From: Toxotes chatareus
Lineage: Eukaryota; Chordata; Actinopteri; Toxotidae
Direction of reading: 5' to 3'
Assembly (NCBI GenBank): GCA_016801885.1
Contig: CM028899.1
Coordinates: 19,545,501-19,609,500 of the forward strand
DNA: 64,000 nucleotides
Both the position numbers and the translations under genes were made by a program. This document shows, in pieces, positions 11,151 through 24,100 of the stretch. How positions within the stretch are numbered: the stretch's first letter is position 1; every line of letters begins with the position of its first letter. Below the pieces are notes generated by a model. The model saw only the letters and a program-made list of their open reading frames with translations. It did no database searches and had not been told where the DNA came from.

Positions 11151-13795
11151 AATGGTCAGTGCAGGTTCAACATACTGCATTTGTGTTAATCCCAGAGATG
11201 CTCACTCACGCTGGCAGACTTCAACAGTCTGCTGGTCTCTGCACAGTCTCATGTGACCTGGTTTGTCAGCAGTCTGCTCTGGAGCTCTTGACCTGCCTGA
11301 TGAGATTAAAGATCACAAGATGACTCGATCTGGTAAAGTATCAACACAGGCACATATGTCACAACAGCTCTGTAAAGCTAAGTTCTATAGATGTAGATAT
11401 AGATGAATGCACTCATGAGTTTTTCCTAAGGAAGTGGCACATTTTTTTATGGCTATATTCCTGTCCAAGTTTCTAAAACAAATGTTTTCCATTAATAAAA
11501 AAAAAATACATAAGCAACTGAAAATGGGGTGCTAGCACTTCTAAGCAGTGAGCTGCTTTTTCATCCAGACCCATCAAATTCTTGTCCCCAGACCCTCCAC
11601 CCTCACTGCACAGTTTAATCAGTCCAAATGGTGAAAGCTTTCAGAGACATTTGGTTTGCAAGCAGACATTACCAAATGGAGGAAAATGAAGAATTTGGTC
11701 AATGTGACCAAACAGTACATGTGGAAATGTTGCACAGGAATCATTTCCTGGACACTCACAGGAACCTTAAGGGTTTCATGAGCATCGCATATCTGTGGGC
11801 TTTACTTAATATCTTTTCCTGGTCTTGAGGCCACAATCAACATGGCATTCTACTCTTTGCTCAAAAAGGTTTCCATTCGAATCTCATGCAGGGTTGGTGA
11901 ATGAAGTCATTTTTTCCAAGGAGTTTAATTATCAAAAAGTAATAGGCACAGCCCTTTCTGAATGGATCAGAAAGTTAAAATGAGGTTAAGTGGCAAACTT
12001 GTATAATGACATAATCTGCAGTCATTTTCATACATTAGTTTTTCCTATAGTCCTGCCCTGAGTCTGAACTCCTTCTAGGAGGCCTCCCCTCCTATGCAAA
12101 CCCATGCCTCTGAGGCAGGAAGTGGGCTCACACTTGGGGACTAATTCATTTTCAAAGTTCATAATCACAAGATCACAAAACCCTCAAAATATACTACATA
12201 GCAAACCAAATAGATTGTTTCTCTTCACTCCAGTCACTGCCTTTCTGTTTTTGTATGCCACCTCCTTCACTCGTCTCCTTCTAGTCCTCTTGTAATGTCT
12301 ATCTCTCGTTCTGTGTGGACTTTGTGTTATCGTTACTGTGGACCGTTGTGGCCTGACCCCCACATTTTACAAGGCTTCACAAAAGACAAGCGTGATGATT
12401 GTTACTGGCCGCCCACAAGATACAGTGCAGTGTATGGGGACGTGGTGACTGTGTGTCATGTGTATCACTGCGTCTCGCTTTCTATATCTCTCCACCTCTT
12501 TGTTTCCTCATAGTTGCACAATGTAACCACAAGTTGTAACCACAACTTTCCCTGACATTTCTCAGGAGAATAAACTGTTCTCTCTTCTTTATTTGTACCA
12601 AGGTGAAGGAAGCGGATGCTTGGAACAAATAACATCACTGAAGTCAGATTATTCTGCACACAATGGTTTCTGTTTCATGCTATGTTTTGGAGAGACATCA
12701 TGTTTTAAATGGTTCCATTTATTGAGCTATGGCTTAAGTTTCATTGGCATCTATTAATCATCATGTGACAGTGTATACTGAATGTAAAGGGTGTCTATTA
12801 GTTATGTAATACTGATACACAGGTACACACAGTTACTCTGTGTAAACCTGTTGCCAATGACAGCCTGTGATTCATTCATTCAAACAGCTATGAGGATGAG
12901 GGGTTACCAGAGGAGGATTCCAAGTGTTTAGTCTTGAGGCTTGACCTCAATATACCACAGCATTTCTGACTGGCCCAGACAGCTAGTTATGAAACAGGAA
13001 ATCAGTGTGTTTCTCTACACAGCCTTAGACCAATGTGAGCAGATGGTACCTTAGGTATTTCTTTACTCTTTTGACTATATTTCATTTGTCATTTCATATT
13101 AGACAGAGTGACTTTGGTGGGGCGAACCCCCGCCAGTGCGTTGACACACAGCTAATGAACACAGCTTAACAAACTTAAAGCTCTGATGACGCCGCAGACT
13201 CCATCCAGACAGCTGGGTAGAGTTAAAACCATTCCATCACACAGCCGCAAAAAGGAAGTAAATCGTTGTAATCCCCAAATTTGGACACAAACCTGATGCT
13301 GGTTTTGTTACGTCTGGGCAGGTTGGCACGAAAGGAGCCAGAGACGCAGCACGTCAAACAAGAATGACTTTAACTGTGACAAAGGGAAGAGATATAGATG
13401 TCAAGATTATTTTCATAAAATACACAGACAATGGGTCCCTTGTAATTTCGGTTCCTCTGTAGTGTCTGACGTGTCACCATAATACCTTAAAAAATAAAAG
13501 AAGTAAATTAAAGGTTTGGTCTTGCGAGTCTGTTCTTGACATCTTGTCTAGGTAATCTATTTTTGATGCATGTCCTCACTCTCTGTACCACACACATACA
13601 GAAACTGTAGGTTTTTTTTTTAAAGGCCACTGTTTGAACTGTACCCTTTTTATTGCACGGTGCTGGAATTTATAAATGGTTCACCACCACCACCAATAAA
13701 GGAAACTCTTGCTTTCCTTCTGTCTTTTTAAAGCTGGAGTAAGTCTCCTTTGTTGAACAGCAGCAACTGAAGCCACACATGGAAATTCTGGAACA

Positions 13796-13855
13796 CTGAC
13801 TGACTGACCGACCAACTAATCAACCTACCTACCTACCTACCAACCTACCAACCAA
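13796..13855. repeat. Degenerate CTGA / CCTA tetranucleotide tract
   Basis: Runs of CTGA pass into CCTA and then CCAA units, typical of an expanded and decayed tetranucleotide microsatellite. Intergenic. Confidence 0.85.
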
Positions 13856-16800
13856 CTCTTAATTTGTAAAAGCAAGAATGTGATAGTTCTTATTTCAAAA
13901 CTTTTTGCCCCAGGTGGTGGTTCTAGCCTGTGTGAACCACAGGGGCCAGACTGGGGCCAGCTTTTCTGTAAGAGGGGACACCTCAAATAACTATGAAACT
14001 TTAAGCTGCCACTTTTAGAAGCCAAGTCAGGCATGTCATCTAAAGAAATAAAGCATTATGTGGGACAATATGTCATTTTACCAACAAAGTTAACAACTCT
14101 GACTTTGTGGTGCTGCTCTGTTTGTGGTGTAATAAAATAAAGCACATATCGTTCGATTTTAGACTGCACACATACATGACTTTTCACACATTTCTTATAT
14201 GTTTTTTCTTAGCATTCACTAAGAAAAAAGACAACTGAACTCTAAAAATCATGGATTTCAAGGTTTATACTGTAGTTACTTTAAGCTCATTACTTATAGC
14301 AAAGCTTAAACACAAAAAAAGAAAGAAGAGATTCTCACAAGAGACTGCACAGGCTCAGACACAGCCAACAGGTGATCAAACAGCTAAGAAAAGTTATAGT
14401 GGGCTCCCTGGGCTCCCTGCTGAATGTGTTTATGTAGGCAACACACAATACAACCCAACAGCCCTGGGGCCCAGACAAACAGCCTGCAGCAGATGACATT
14501 CTACAGTCCTGCTAGGAAGTTAAATACAAGTAGACAGCGTCAGAGAAACATTTACCCCTTATAAATTCTATTCCTGAATGTGACACATTCAAATGATCTA
14601 AATACATATATTTCATTAAAACAAATGATTTAAATTAAGGCTAATTCCACTCTCAATGATATCAAAAGGTCATCATCATGAAATTAGCCTGTGTAGCTGC
14701 CCCACTTGCCCACTTGTCAGCTCTGTCCCTGGAGTGATGAGAGGAGAGTTTGTTTAATCTGGCTGCTGACTCATCATTTCTTCTTCTTTCAAGGTTGAGT
14801 TGCCCAGGGTTAGTCCGCTCGGCAGTGTGGAGACCAATGCGAGGAAAAAAAAAAAAAAAAAAGTGTGATCATATTTTCACTGAACCTCTTTTGTGCTTTC
14901 CTGGATTGTTCTGAAGCAGGACAGGCTGCATCAGCACATTTCACTCCTTTGATCCTTCTGGAGAATAAAGACAGAAAAGGCAGCTTCATATTTTAGGTGT
15001 TGTGGTTCAACCTTTAAAACAATCATTTTCTCTAAGAAAATTGGGATGAAAGGAGTAGAAGCTATGAGCTTAGAGCTCCTGCAATGTCACAGCAAGCTGG
15101 TATAAATTTGTTAAAAAATTAAAAGAAAACTGACACTATTGGAGACCTCAGGAATTTCTTTTTCGGATCTGAGACGCTCTGCATTTGATGCTGAAGAGCC
15201 TCTGTCTTAATGGGGGACGATGGACAAGGGATGTGGCAGCGTGACGGTAGCTTGTATGAGGGGTGGTTGAGAAGTTCGTGGCCTAAGGTAGAAATAATCC
15301 TGGAGTGATAAGCCCTTGAGACCGGCCAATGTTGTCCATTTTCTCAAACAGTGCTGACTGTGCTGCAATTTTCAATTCCCTGAAACAGAAATACCACAAA
15401 AGTTATTACCTTCAAACTTTTTGCATAATCAAAGAGTTAAACTGCATCTGCATGTAATGAGAGCTGTAAAACTCATCTTCTTCTATCTCAGGCCACAGCC
15501 CTACCAATCACCCCTTGTACGCTCATAAAGGGATTTCAAAGGAGCAAGCCATAGAGTGGAGTTCATAGATAATGTACAGCCACACTCCTACAAAGATCCA
15601 ACATATAGCTAACAAAGGGTGTAGCACCGTGGCATCGTTATCCCCACTGACATGCTGTAGTATGATCTGAACTCCATGCCGTTTATTTTCTAAAGTGGGC
15701 AACAGAAGTAGACAGGAAACATGGGAATGAAGTAAGGGGGGGCGACACACACACTAGCGTCAGGGACATCCTCTGAACTCCACTTTAGGTTACTAAAGCT
15801 GAGTATTGCTGTGCTAGTTAAGAACTAAACAAGTCTAACCAGCAAGCCCCTGCACACTGCGGTCTCCTTTAAGCAAACACTGTGTGTGTGAGCTCAAACA
15901 AGGATATGTTTTCATATCAGGATTCTCATGTTAACACACACTACTAAGTTCACAAACGATATTTCTGCAGGCTTTATGTCTTCAAACCTACATAATATGT
16001 AAATGAGGTTCAAAATGTGGTTTCCTCATATTTGCATACTACAGCAAGTATGGAACAGTATGGAAGTAAGTCAGGAACACATTAAACAAAACAACTTGTG
16101 TACACACATAAAACCACCTAGACTGTCAATCAGCAGATGTACTTTCATATTTTCTCACTTTATCCTAGTAGTAACTAGCCATGCAGACAGTTTTGGTTTT
16201 ATTGATCCAGATTTTAAGATCTGAGGTTACTACCGTCCAGTTGGAGGTGACTGGACTGGGTTTTTTTTCCGGTGCTTGCAGCATTTAAAAGTTAGCTCCA
16301 ATTTGCGTGGTTTCAAGTAAGGAACAGGTTTGATCATTTCCAGTGAAAACCTTGGTAAGATTCTCGAGACAGAAAATCTGAAGACAGCTCAAACCACGTG
16401 GCATAATGCAGGTCCACCCAATGGGCTGGCTTATAAGGGACGTTATCTCACATAGCCTGTCCTTGCCTCTGTGGAAGTTCGGTTTGTTTTCTCATTCTTT
16501 GTGACAGGTTTGGTTGACCCACTTCCTGTGGCCCTGTTGCCAGTTGTCATGGTGAAGTCAAAGCATTGTGAGAGAGGGGCACTTTGCCTGGAACCCAGAT
16601 TAGACAACTATACCAGATGACACTTAGCTAAATGATGGGTTTTTTTTCTATGGTATGACAGTGCCACTGGTTTCCCAACACAAAGGATGGAGCTTTGTCA
16701 TCTAGCCTCTGTAACACACTTTCTACTCACACAAATCTCTCAACAAATACTTGGGTAGGAACAAGACACTTCCTGTTCATCCCAGAAGGGCTTTGTGTTC

Positions 16801-16949
16801 ATGAATTTCTTTTTTAGAGTATGTTAAACCCTGAGGCAAATACTCCAGACCAGGAAACAGACTTGCACAGAAATCCCCATAAAATGACACTGTCATTTTA
16901 AAAATCTGTTTCATTTTTTGTACGTGTTAAACAGATAAGATATATGGAC

Positions 16950-17060
16950 CAAGCCAGGCTAGCTGTTTCCCCGTCTTCATGCTAAGTTAACCTAACTGCC
17001 TGCAAGCTCTAGCTTCGCATTTGCTGTACAGATATGAGAGTTATAAAGCTCACAGCTCTG
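16950..17060 (+). repeat. Dispersed teleost repeat, second copy
   Basis: Shares CTAGCTGTTTCCCC, then CATGCTAAGTTAACC, then a CAGATATGAGAG segment with the family also seen at 2030-2210. It is shorter at its 3' side than the first copy. Confidence 0.55.
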
Positions 17061-18116
17061 ATGGTATGTAAGGCTCTTGCAGCAAATGTCCAGGGAGAAA
17101 TGAACATGCTAATTTATTGGATTGCTCTTCAGTGAGGTGTTGTTCATGCTGCCACAAAACCTGACAGATGGGCCATGGTGAAAAAGCATGGTGACATCAA
17201 ATGAGCTCAAATGAGCCTAGAGGGCCACGTTTGGCATGCTGAGCGCTGAAACGCACCTCCCTCCCATTCGAAATGGGCCAATACAGGAGCAGAGGGGGTT
17301 CACACCATCACCATCAGCACATTGGGGGATGGGAAGGACACCCAAGCAGTCCTCCTTTTTCCAAGAACTGCAGTTGTTGGCGGGGGAAAGGAAAAAAAAA
17401 AAAACTTTCCTCATTCACATTTTTCCCCTCCCCTCCTATTACTTCTTCTGACGCAAGTAGGTAGTAATCTGCTGCAAAGGAAGCATGGTCTAGTTTGACT
17501 TAGCATTTATACATTTTAAAGCCATTTTGGCACTCAGTGGAAAATGGTATATTTGGATTTTCAGGAATAAAAACAAAGTAGAAGAGCAAGTGTTGTTAAT
17601 CCAATGCTGGCTTAACAATATACAGTAATGAGCAAATGATCATTTTACAGTCACAGCCTTTCCCAATCCATTATAAGAAAAAGTAGGCTCCACTGAAACT
17701 AGATGCCCAAGAGAAGGCAGGTCATGTCAAGTCCTTTCAGCTCCTCACATCTGTAATTCCACCTGGAGCAACCCCCACCGAAAAAAACACAATGTAGTCA
17801 AGATGCTTTTGGATAATGGCATACGTGCTATATGCACAGAGGCAGCAACATAGGTAATCTTTTTTTAAAATGCTCTGAATTTGCAGAGCGCAGCTAAAAA
17901 CGTGGCTCAGACCACCCAGGAGCAGGACCAGGATCATCTGTTCACCGGTGTCAGTCTGTGCAGAATGTCCCTCAGGCTTCAGAGCAGCTTTCTTCAACAA
18001 CTGAAGACTGTCAGAGTTGAGTCAATGGCAGAAACTACAAAACTTTAGATTTTTAGGTGAGGACTTTGCCAGGAATGCCTCTGTTGTCCATCCACGAGAG
18101 GATGAAGCTACCCTCC

Positions 18117-21100
18117 TCAGTGCCGGCCTCTTCCTCCTCTTCCTCTTCCCCTGCCGCCGCCCCAGCCTCTTCCGCGGCCGCTGCTCAGGTGCCCGGCCGA
18201 GCGCCTCACCTTCCTCCTCTCCTCATGGTGCTCCCGCTCTGCCTGTTGCTGCTTCCTCTGCTGTTCCGACTGCCAAAGGAGGACAGAATTATTTAAGCTA
18301 AATAATGCTGTGCTGTAGATTGATGACTTAGGGGAAAAAGAAAACAAGAACAGTTAATTACTACACCCTCCCAGAATAATCAGAGGAAGAAACAAAGGTT
18401 TTTGGGCCTTACACTTTTTATGTTTCAACATTTTATTTAGGGGTTTTAAGAGTCTTGTGGGCTGCTTCATCTAACCCTAAGAGCATTTTTTAAAATTAAC
18501 TTATTATTCATTATTTTTTAAGCTGTTCTTATACCGCAATGAGAAAGTTCATGACTATTGACCATTGATCATTATAAACAGTAATGTCTTCCATGGACAT
18601 TGTGTATTTTCAGTGCTTTACTTCACTACTTTCACCATTTGTGAAGGTCTTTTTGTGTTTTTATGATCTTTATACGTAATGAAGTTCTCGTGTCTGTAAA
18701 GACAGTTAATCACACTCTGCTCTTCTTTGAGGTTTGCTGACATCAGCCACAGCTCATTTAAACCAGTTCTGAATATCTTATTAGTGGTATGTGCTGTGCT
18801 GGTTTGTTGACATGTGTTATATGAAATGCAGGATAAAGGTCACTTTAGCCAAAGCTTAGCTTTTAAATAACTTTACCATGGGCGTGTACAGTGAGCAGGA
18901 GCTGATTTTCTGTTACTTGGGTCGTGTTTCTAAAACAATGTTCTGAAAGCTCAGAAGAGAAACTGTTGCTGCTGCTGCTCCTTGGTTTACAGTGAATACA
19001 CTGTTCTGTGTCATTGCTTTGAATAATGGAGTGACAGGGAGGATTACCTTTTTGAGAGTGAAGGTTAGCTGTTTGCTACCAACTGCAGTGTCGGCCATGT
19101 TGCTAGTTCCAGAGTGCTCCTCCAACTTCAGACGGTCCTCCAGAGAAGCCCTGGGAGAACACACACATGTTCCTCAGATGTCATATACCACACAGTATAT
19201 AACAGAGCACAGTCAGGAAGTATTAGTACAGAGATACAAAGTATGTTTGTCTTTATTTTGACTCTGTTATGTGCTGACCTTCAGCTTTAAGATTGTAAAT
19301 TTATTTATTTATAAAAACCCTGTAACCCTGTAAGTTTCTTGTGTCGCTGTACAAATAAAGTGAATAAGGTGAAAGCTGCAAAGTGTCCCACACAGTGAGC
19401 CAGCACTTGTCTAACAGTTCTATTTAATACATTTCCAAAAACATACTTCTGTAGTTTCTGCTTGCGGGCCATGTCATTAAAACTTCGGAACTCCTCCCCG
19501 GCTTTGATCTGATAAAACTGAGGCTGACTTGTCTTCTTGCTCTCAGCCATGTTTGAGGTTTTCTCTCCTCCATTCTGTTCCCTCTCCAGCAGGACAGTGT
19601 CGCGGTCTGCTTCCTTCCTCTCCTGCCGCCGGCGGTCTCGGTCCTCCTGCCGCAGCAGCCTCCGCTGCTCCCTCACCTCCTCCACCCAGCTCTTGTCGTC
19701 GTCCGAGCTCTCCTCCTCGGAGCTGGCTCGCCCCTCGGGCTCCTCCTCCTCTTCTGCTGCCTGGACAGAGATATTAAGGTTTAGAAAAATTAATTGATGT
19801 GATATTCTGTCTCTGGACAAGGGGTCTGACCATTCATCCTTAAGCACGTCGAGCATATATGACCAAACATAGCATGCTTCCAGAGGCCTGTGAACAAGAG
19901 ACAAACAGATGACCGTGTCTGGATTATGGACTGATGCAAACTGATATCACACTTAATGTACTACTTCCAGCTGAATGTGGAAAGCCACTGTTTAGTTATA
20001 CTGCTCCCCTCTGGCTCAAACCAATTAAAACCCCTCCTTTATAACATGAAAGCAGTTTAAAAAGTGGCAGTTCAAGTCTGGTGTTCTTCATTCCTACTTG
20101 CATCTCTAAAGGCCTGGAGTCAAACATAACAAAGCTCCAGACTGAGACCATATAGTCACAGTTTGAGACCATTTTTGGAGACAGTGCTAGTAAATGTAAT
20201 GACTAGGAGCTCCGGTGTGACTTGCAAATATATCTTTTTTATATTGAGTTTGGATGAGCTACACGCATTTTGCTGTTTATTTCTAAGGCTCTAATGTGTT
20301 GTCATACTAGCACCTCTCCTTTATGAGGTGTGGCTATTAAATAACAAAGGTTAGCTTATGTAAATCAAACCAGGATTAGTCTCATTATTTAATAGCCACA
20401 CCTCACATATCAAAATCTTACTATTTAAACAGAGTTTTGTCCGTAGATGTAAAAGGGAGTGAAAAACCAGTTTAATGAATTTGTGTAACTGTCAGGATTA
20501 CATGAACGGTAATACACGCCACACTCAAGTATCACTGACGAAGAGTTGAGTTCTGAGAATCTCTAATTTGAGATTACTCACTCCCAGGTGTGACCTGGAA
20601 CAGCAGCATGCACGGGCCTGTGGTCTGTGTCTGGCCTCCCAGTTCTCCTGAAATGTTCAGTAAGGAGCACCAGTGCTATCAGTGGAAAAAGCTTGTCTGG
20701 GGCGTTACCTGCTGGGAGGCTGCGGCCTGCTGAGCCAGGAGACGCAGTTTCTTCTTCCTTTTTTGTCCAACCTTGGAGACGATGGGGTTGAGCAGGCGGA
20801 ACTCCTCGCTCTGCTCGTCTACTTGGTAGTCTGGATTTTCAAACATCACCTTGAAGCGGTCGTCGCCCAGGATGCTGGGGAGAGCCTGTTGTTTGGAAAA
20901 GTTGAGAGGGTGGAAATGATTTGGGTTGATTGGTTGGTTGATATGAACATTTTTTTTTCCCAGAAGCTGTGTCAGAAAAAACACCCAGCTCAATAGGTAC
21001 AGGAAGAAACTTTAAAACTTTACTTTGATTTTAATCCAATTTTTGGTAAAAGTTTCAACTGAGTCCCAAAGAAAAACATAAACAAAAACTGATGACAGCA

Positions 21101-24100
21101 GATGAGATTTTAAGGAATGTTTCTGTAATGAAGACAGCATGTTCAGGATGAGTCATTTCAGAGATCTAAGAAACACAGATGGAGACATGAGCACCTTGAT
21201 TTCGTAATCTTTGTTTTCCACCTACCTTGCCCTTCTTTTTCCTAGAAGCCAGCTCTGCTGCGTCATCACCCTCCTCCATCAGCTTGAGAGCCAGCTCCTT
21301 GTTCACCTTGGGCAGCTTCTGCCTCAGTCAGAACAAATTGTGCGTTTGATTACACAAACAGGAAGCATGATCCAATGAGCTTGGTTTGAGACACACGCAC
21401 ACGTTTCTACTGACATCAAGTGATTTTCACTTTCACAATGAGTGTGACAGGATGTGAACAAAGTTGCATTCAGTTGCTTATAACCAGCACAAACCAGTCT
21501 CAGAGATACAGTTTACCACACCAAGTTCGGCTCAGGGAAATTTCTAAGAACCAGAGACCTGAACACACTTTAAAAACTGAGCGAGCCTTTAACCTCTGGT
21601 GGAAAGACAGGACATTTTGTCAGGACCTCTCACCTTAACCTGCACTCTCTGAGTCCTGGACTCCTCAATCTTCTGGCGGATCTTATCCTTGCGATACTCC
21701 TCGTATGCGAAAGGATTCGCCATGCTTTTGACCTGCGGACAAACCGAACGGCAAAACTGTCAAATCCAAACATTCCCCTTTCAGAATAACTGCACTTTTA
21801 CACTAGACTTTCTCTGTTACCATGACGATACCATGATCAGTCTGACTTTAACAACTCAGCTAAATATTCAAGACATGTAAACAAAAAAATGACACGGCGA
21901 TGAACACCGTACCTTGTGGTAAAGCCTTATGTCCATGAAAAAGCCGTGCATGTAGGCTCTCAGGAGAGATGATCCCACCAGGTGAGACAAACCTGGCACA
22001 AATAAGGAAAACAAACAAAGTTGGGGCTTTGCAGGAATAAAAATATAATAAAGCCAGAAGAAGAAATATATTGAGGTATGTTAGCAATGATAGTCTGTTG
22101 GTCTGCTGGTCCACCAGTTTCGGTCCAGGCTGAAACATCTCAGAAACTACTGAGGCATTCTGTGCAGACATTTATTTTCCCCAGAGGATAAATCCCACTG
22201 ACTTCTGCGATCTCCTGACTTTCCTTCTGAGTGCCACCCTGAGGTTAGCATTTGTGGTTCAGAGTGAAATGTCTCACCAACTACTGGATGGTTTGCCATG
22301 AGGTTTGGCACATAAATTCATGTCCCCCTTCAAGATGAATTGTGAAAGTGAAAACACAGCTGTGCCTGAGTCTTAAATATATCACTTTTACTTAGACTTC
22401 TTCTTAAATCCCACACACCTTGCCAAATGGATGAGCTACACACATTCTGATTTAGCTTCTAAGGCTCTAATGAGTTGTTGTACTAGCACCCCTCCTTTAT
22501 GAGGTGAGGTTATTAAAAAAACAAAAGTTATCTTATGTAAGTCAAACTAGAATTAGTCTATTATTATTTAATAGCCACACCACACCTTGGAACTCAAAAT
22601 CTTACTATTTAAATAGCGTTTTGTCTGTGGATTTAAAAATGGGAGTGAAAAACCGGCTTCACGACATTATGTCTTTGCGTGAACTGCATGACTAACCAGG
22701 ATGACATGAACAGTAACTTTGAGTATCACTGACGAAAACTGGAGAACGTTCTTGAGATCGCTCACTCTCAGGTGTGAACTGTGAACAGTAGCCTGCACAG
22801 GTTTTGGTGCACAAACATTTAGGTGCATGTAGATGAGAGGGGGACGCAGAGAATGTGGAGCAAGTTGCTCTTCCCAGGATCATCCTGGGAAGAGCAGGAG
22901 GTTACATAACAGGGACACACTGCGTGGCTCCTGTAAATCAACACCGCTGTTCCCCTGCCTGCCCCCTCCTCTCCGTTTATTCCACATTAGCCAACCACCT
23001 TTCTGCTTCTTGTTATGTGATCTCTTAACTGCTGAGCCTGCATTCCAATGTTCATTCAACCCTTCCAGTGTCCACTCCCTTGACCCTCCTTCCTCCCACC
23101 CCCACACACACTACTTTTCTTACCTAAGGCCTCTCAATCATTCCCGAGGTCTATACTTAGACAGTCTTTGCCCCCCCGAGACGGCAAACTGCTCACATTG
23201 TTTCACAGTTTTGTTTAACTTGCAAGGCTGGGATTTAAGTTCCCTCTTTGTACAGTGATCTCTTTATCCCTCTGTGCTTTTAATTAAAAGACTAAATGCG
23301 TTAACTGCATGCATCACTCGTGGCAAAGGATGCGGCTGAATTGTGTACAGGTTACATGTGCACATACAGTGAGGTTTGTGAGGACAATGTGAGGCAGCAA
23401 GGTCTCACCCAGATTTTCCAGGTCCTTCCGGGTGACAAACTTGTAGTCATCGTACACTGTGCTCTCTGGACTCTCCTCCAGCTCCTCTGTCAGGTTGTCC
23501 AGGAAGGAGCACCATCTCGGAGCTGGGCCCAGAGCCTAAACACACACAAACATACCTGGTTCAGATTTAGAAAACTGAGTGGGTAAGAAACCTGTCACGT
23601 ATTTGTTGAAACAAAAATAGACTGACTGTCTGAGGTTATGTTACCATTCCAGTTAGAATTTACTGAGCTCTTCTTTTTTTTTCCCTTTTAACCGGGGAAC
23701 TGTGTTGACACGTTAACCCAGCACCAGTGATACCACAAAAGCATCGGCGCAGCAAAGTACCGCAGCCTCTCAGGATGAGAAAAACATTTTCATTACGCAT
23801 TTAATGTTTTCACAGCAATAAGAAGCAATTCCATTCCACTCTCCTAACACGGACATGTCTCATTACTATTACTTATACTATACTGAAACGAGTTGGATTT
23901 TGTGATGATTACAAGCCACAAAAGTATCTTAAAAACATTTTATTAAGGTAGAACATGCGTACTTTGTGTTGTGTAATTTTTTAAATAATGAAACAATTGC
24001 TAACATGTTCAATAAAAAAATGACCCTGAAAAACTCCATTCCTGCTAACTGTTATCCTCCCTCCTCTCTGTACTGGGTGTAAATCAAGTCCTCGTTTTGT

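Larger units (their letters stand above)
10660..18116. other. Intergenic DNA between odc1 and nol10, no supported gene
   Basis: About 7.4 kb separates the odc1 promoter from the nol10 stop codon. I found no exon with both family resemblance and splice sites. It holds simple repeats (11128-11150, 13823-13855, a poly-A run near 14846), one copy of a dispersed repeat (about 16950-17060), and presumably the nol10 3' UTR next to 18117. ORFs here are short and low in complexity. Confidence 0.6.

Noticed and set aside
15255..15380. Stretch with GAAGTTCGTGGCCTAAGG resembling mariner-type sequence
   Set aside because: The short match is suggestive but I could not find paired terminal repeats or transposase remnants.
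18017..18301. Ser/Ala/Pro-rich plus-strand ORFs
   Set aside because: They mirror the Gly/Arg tail of Nol10 on the opposite strand.
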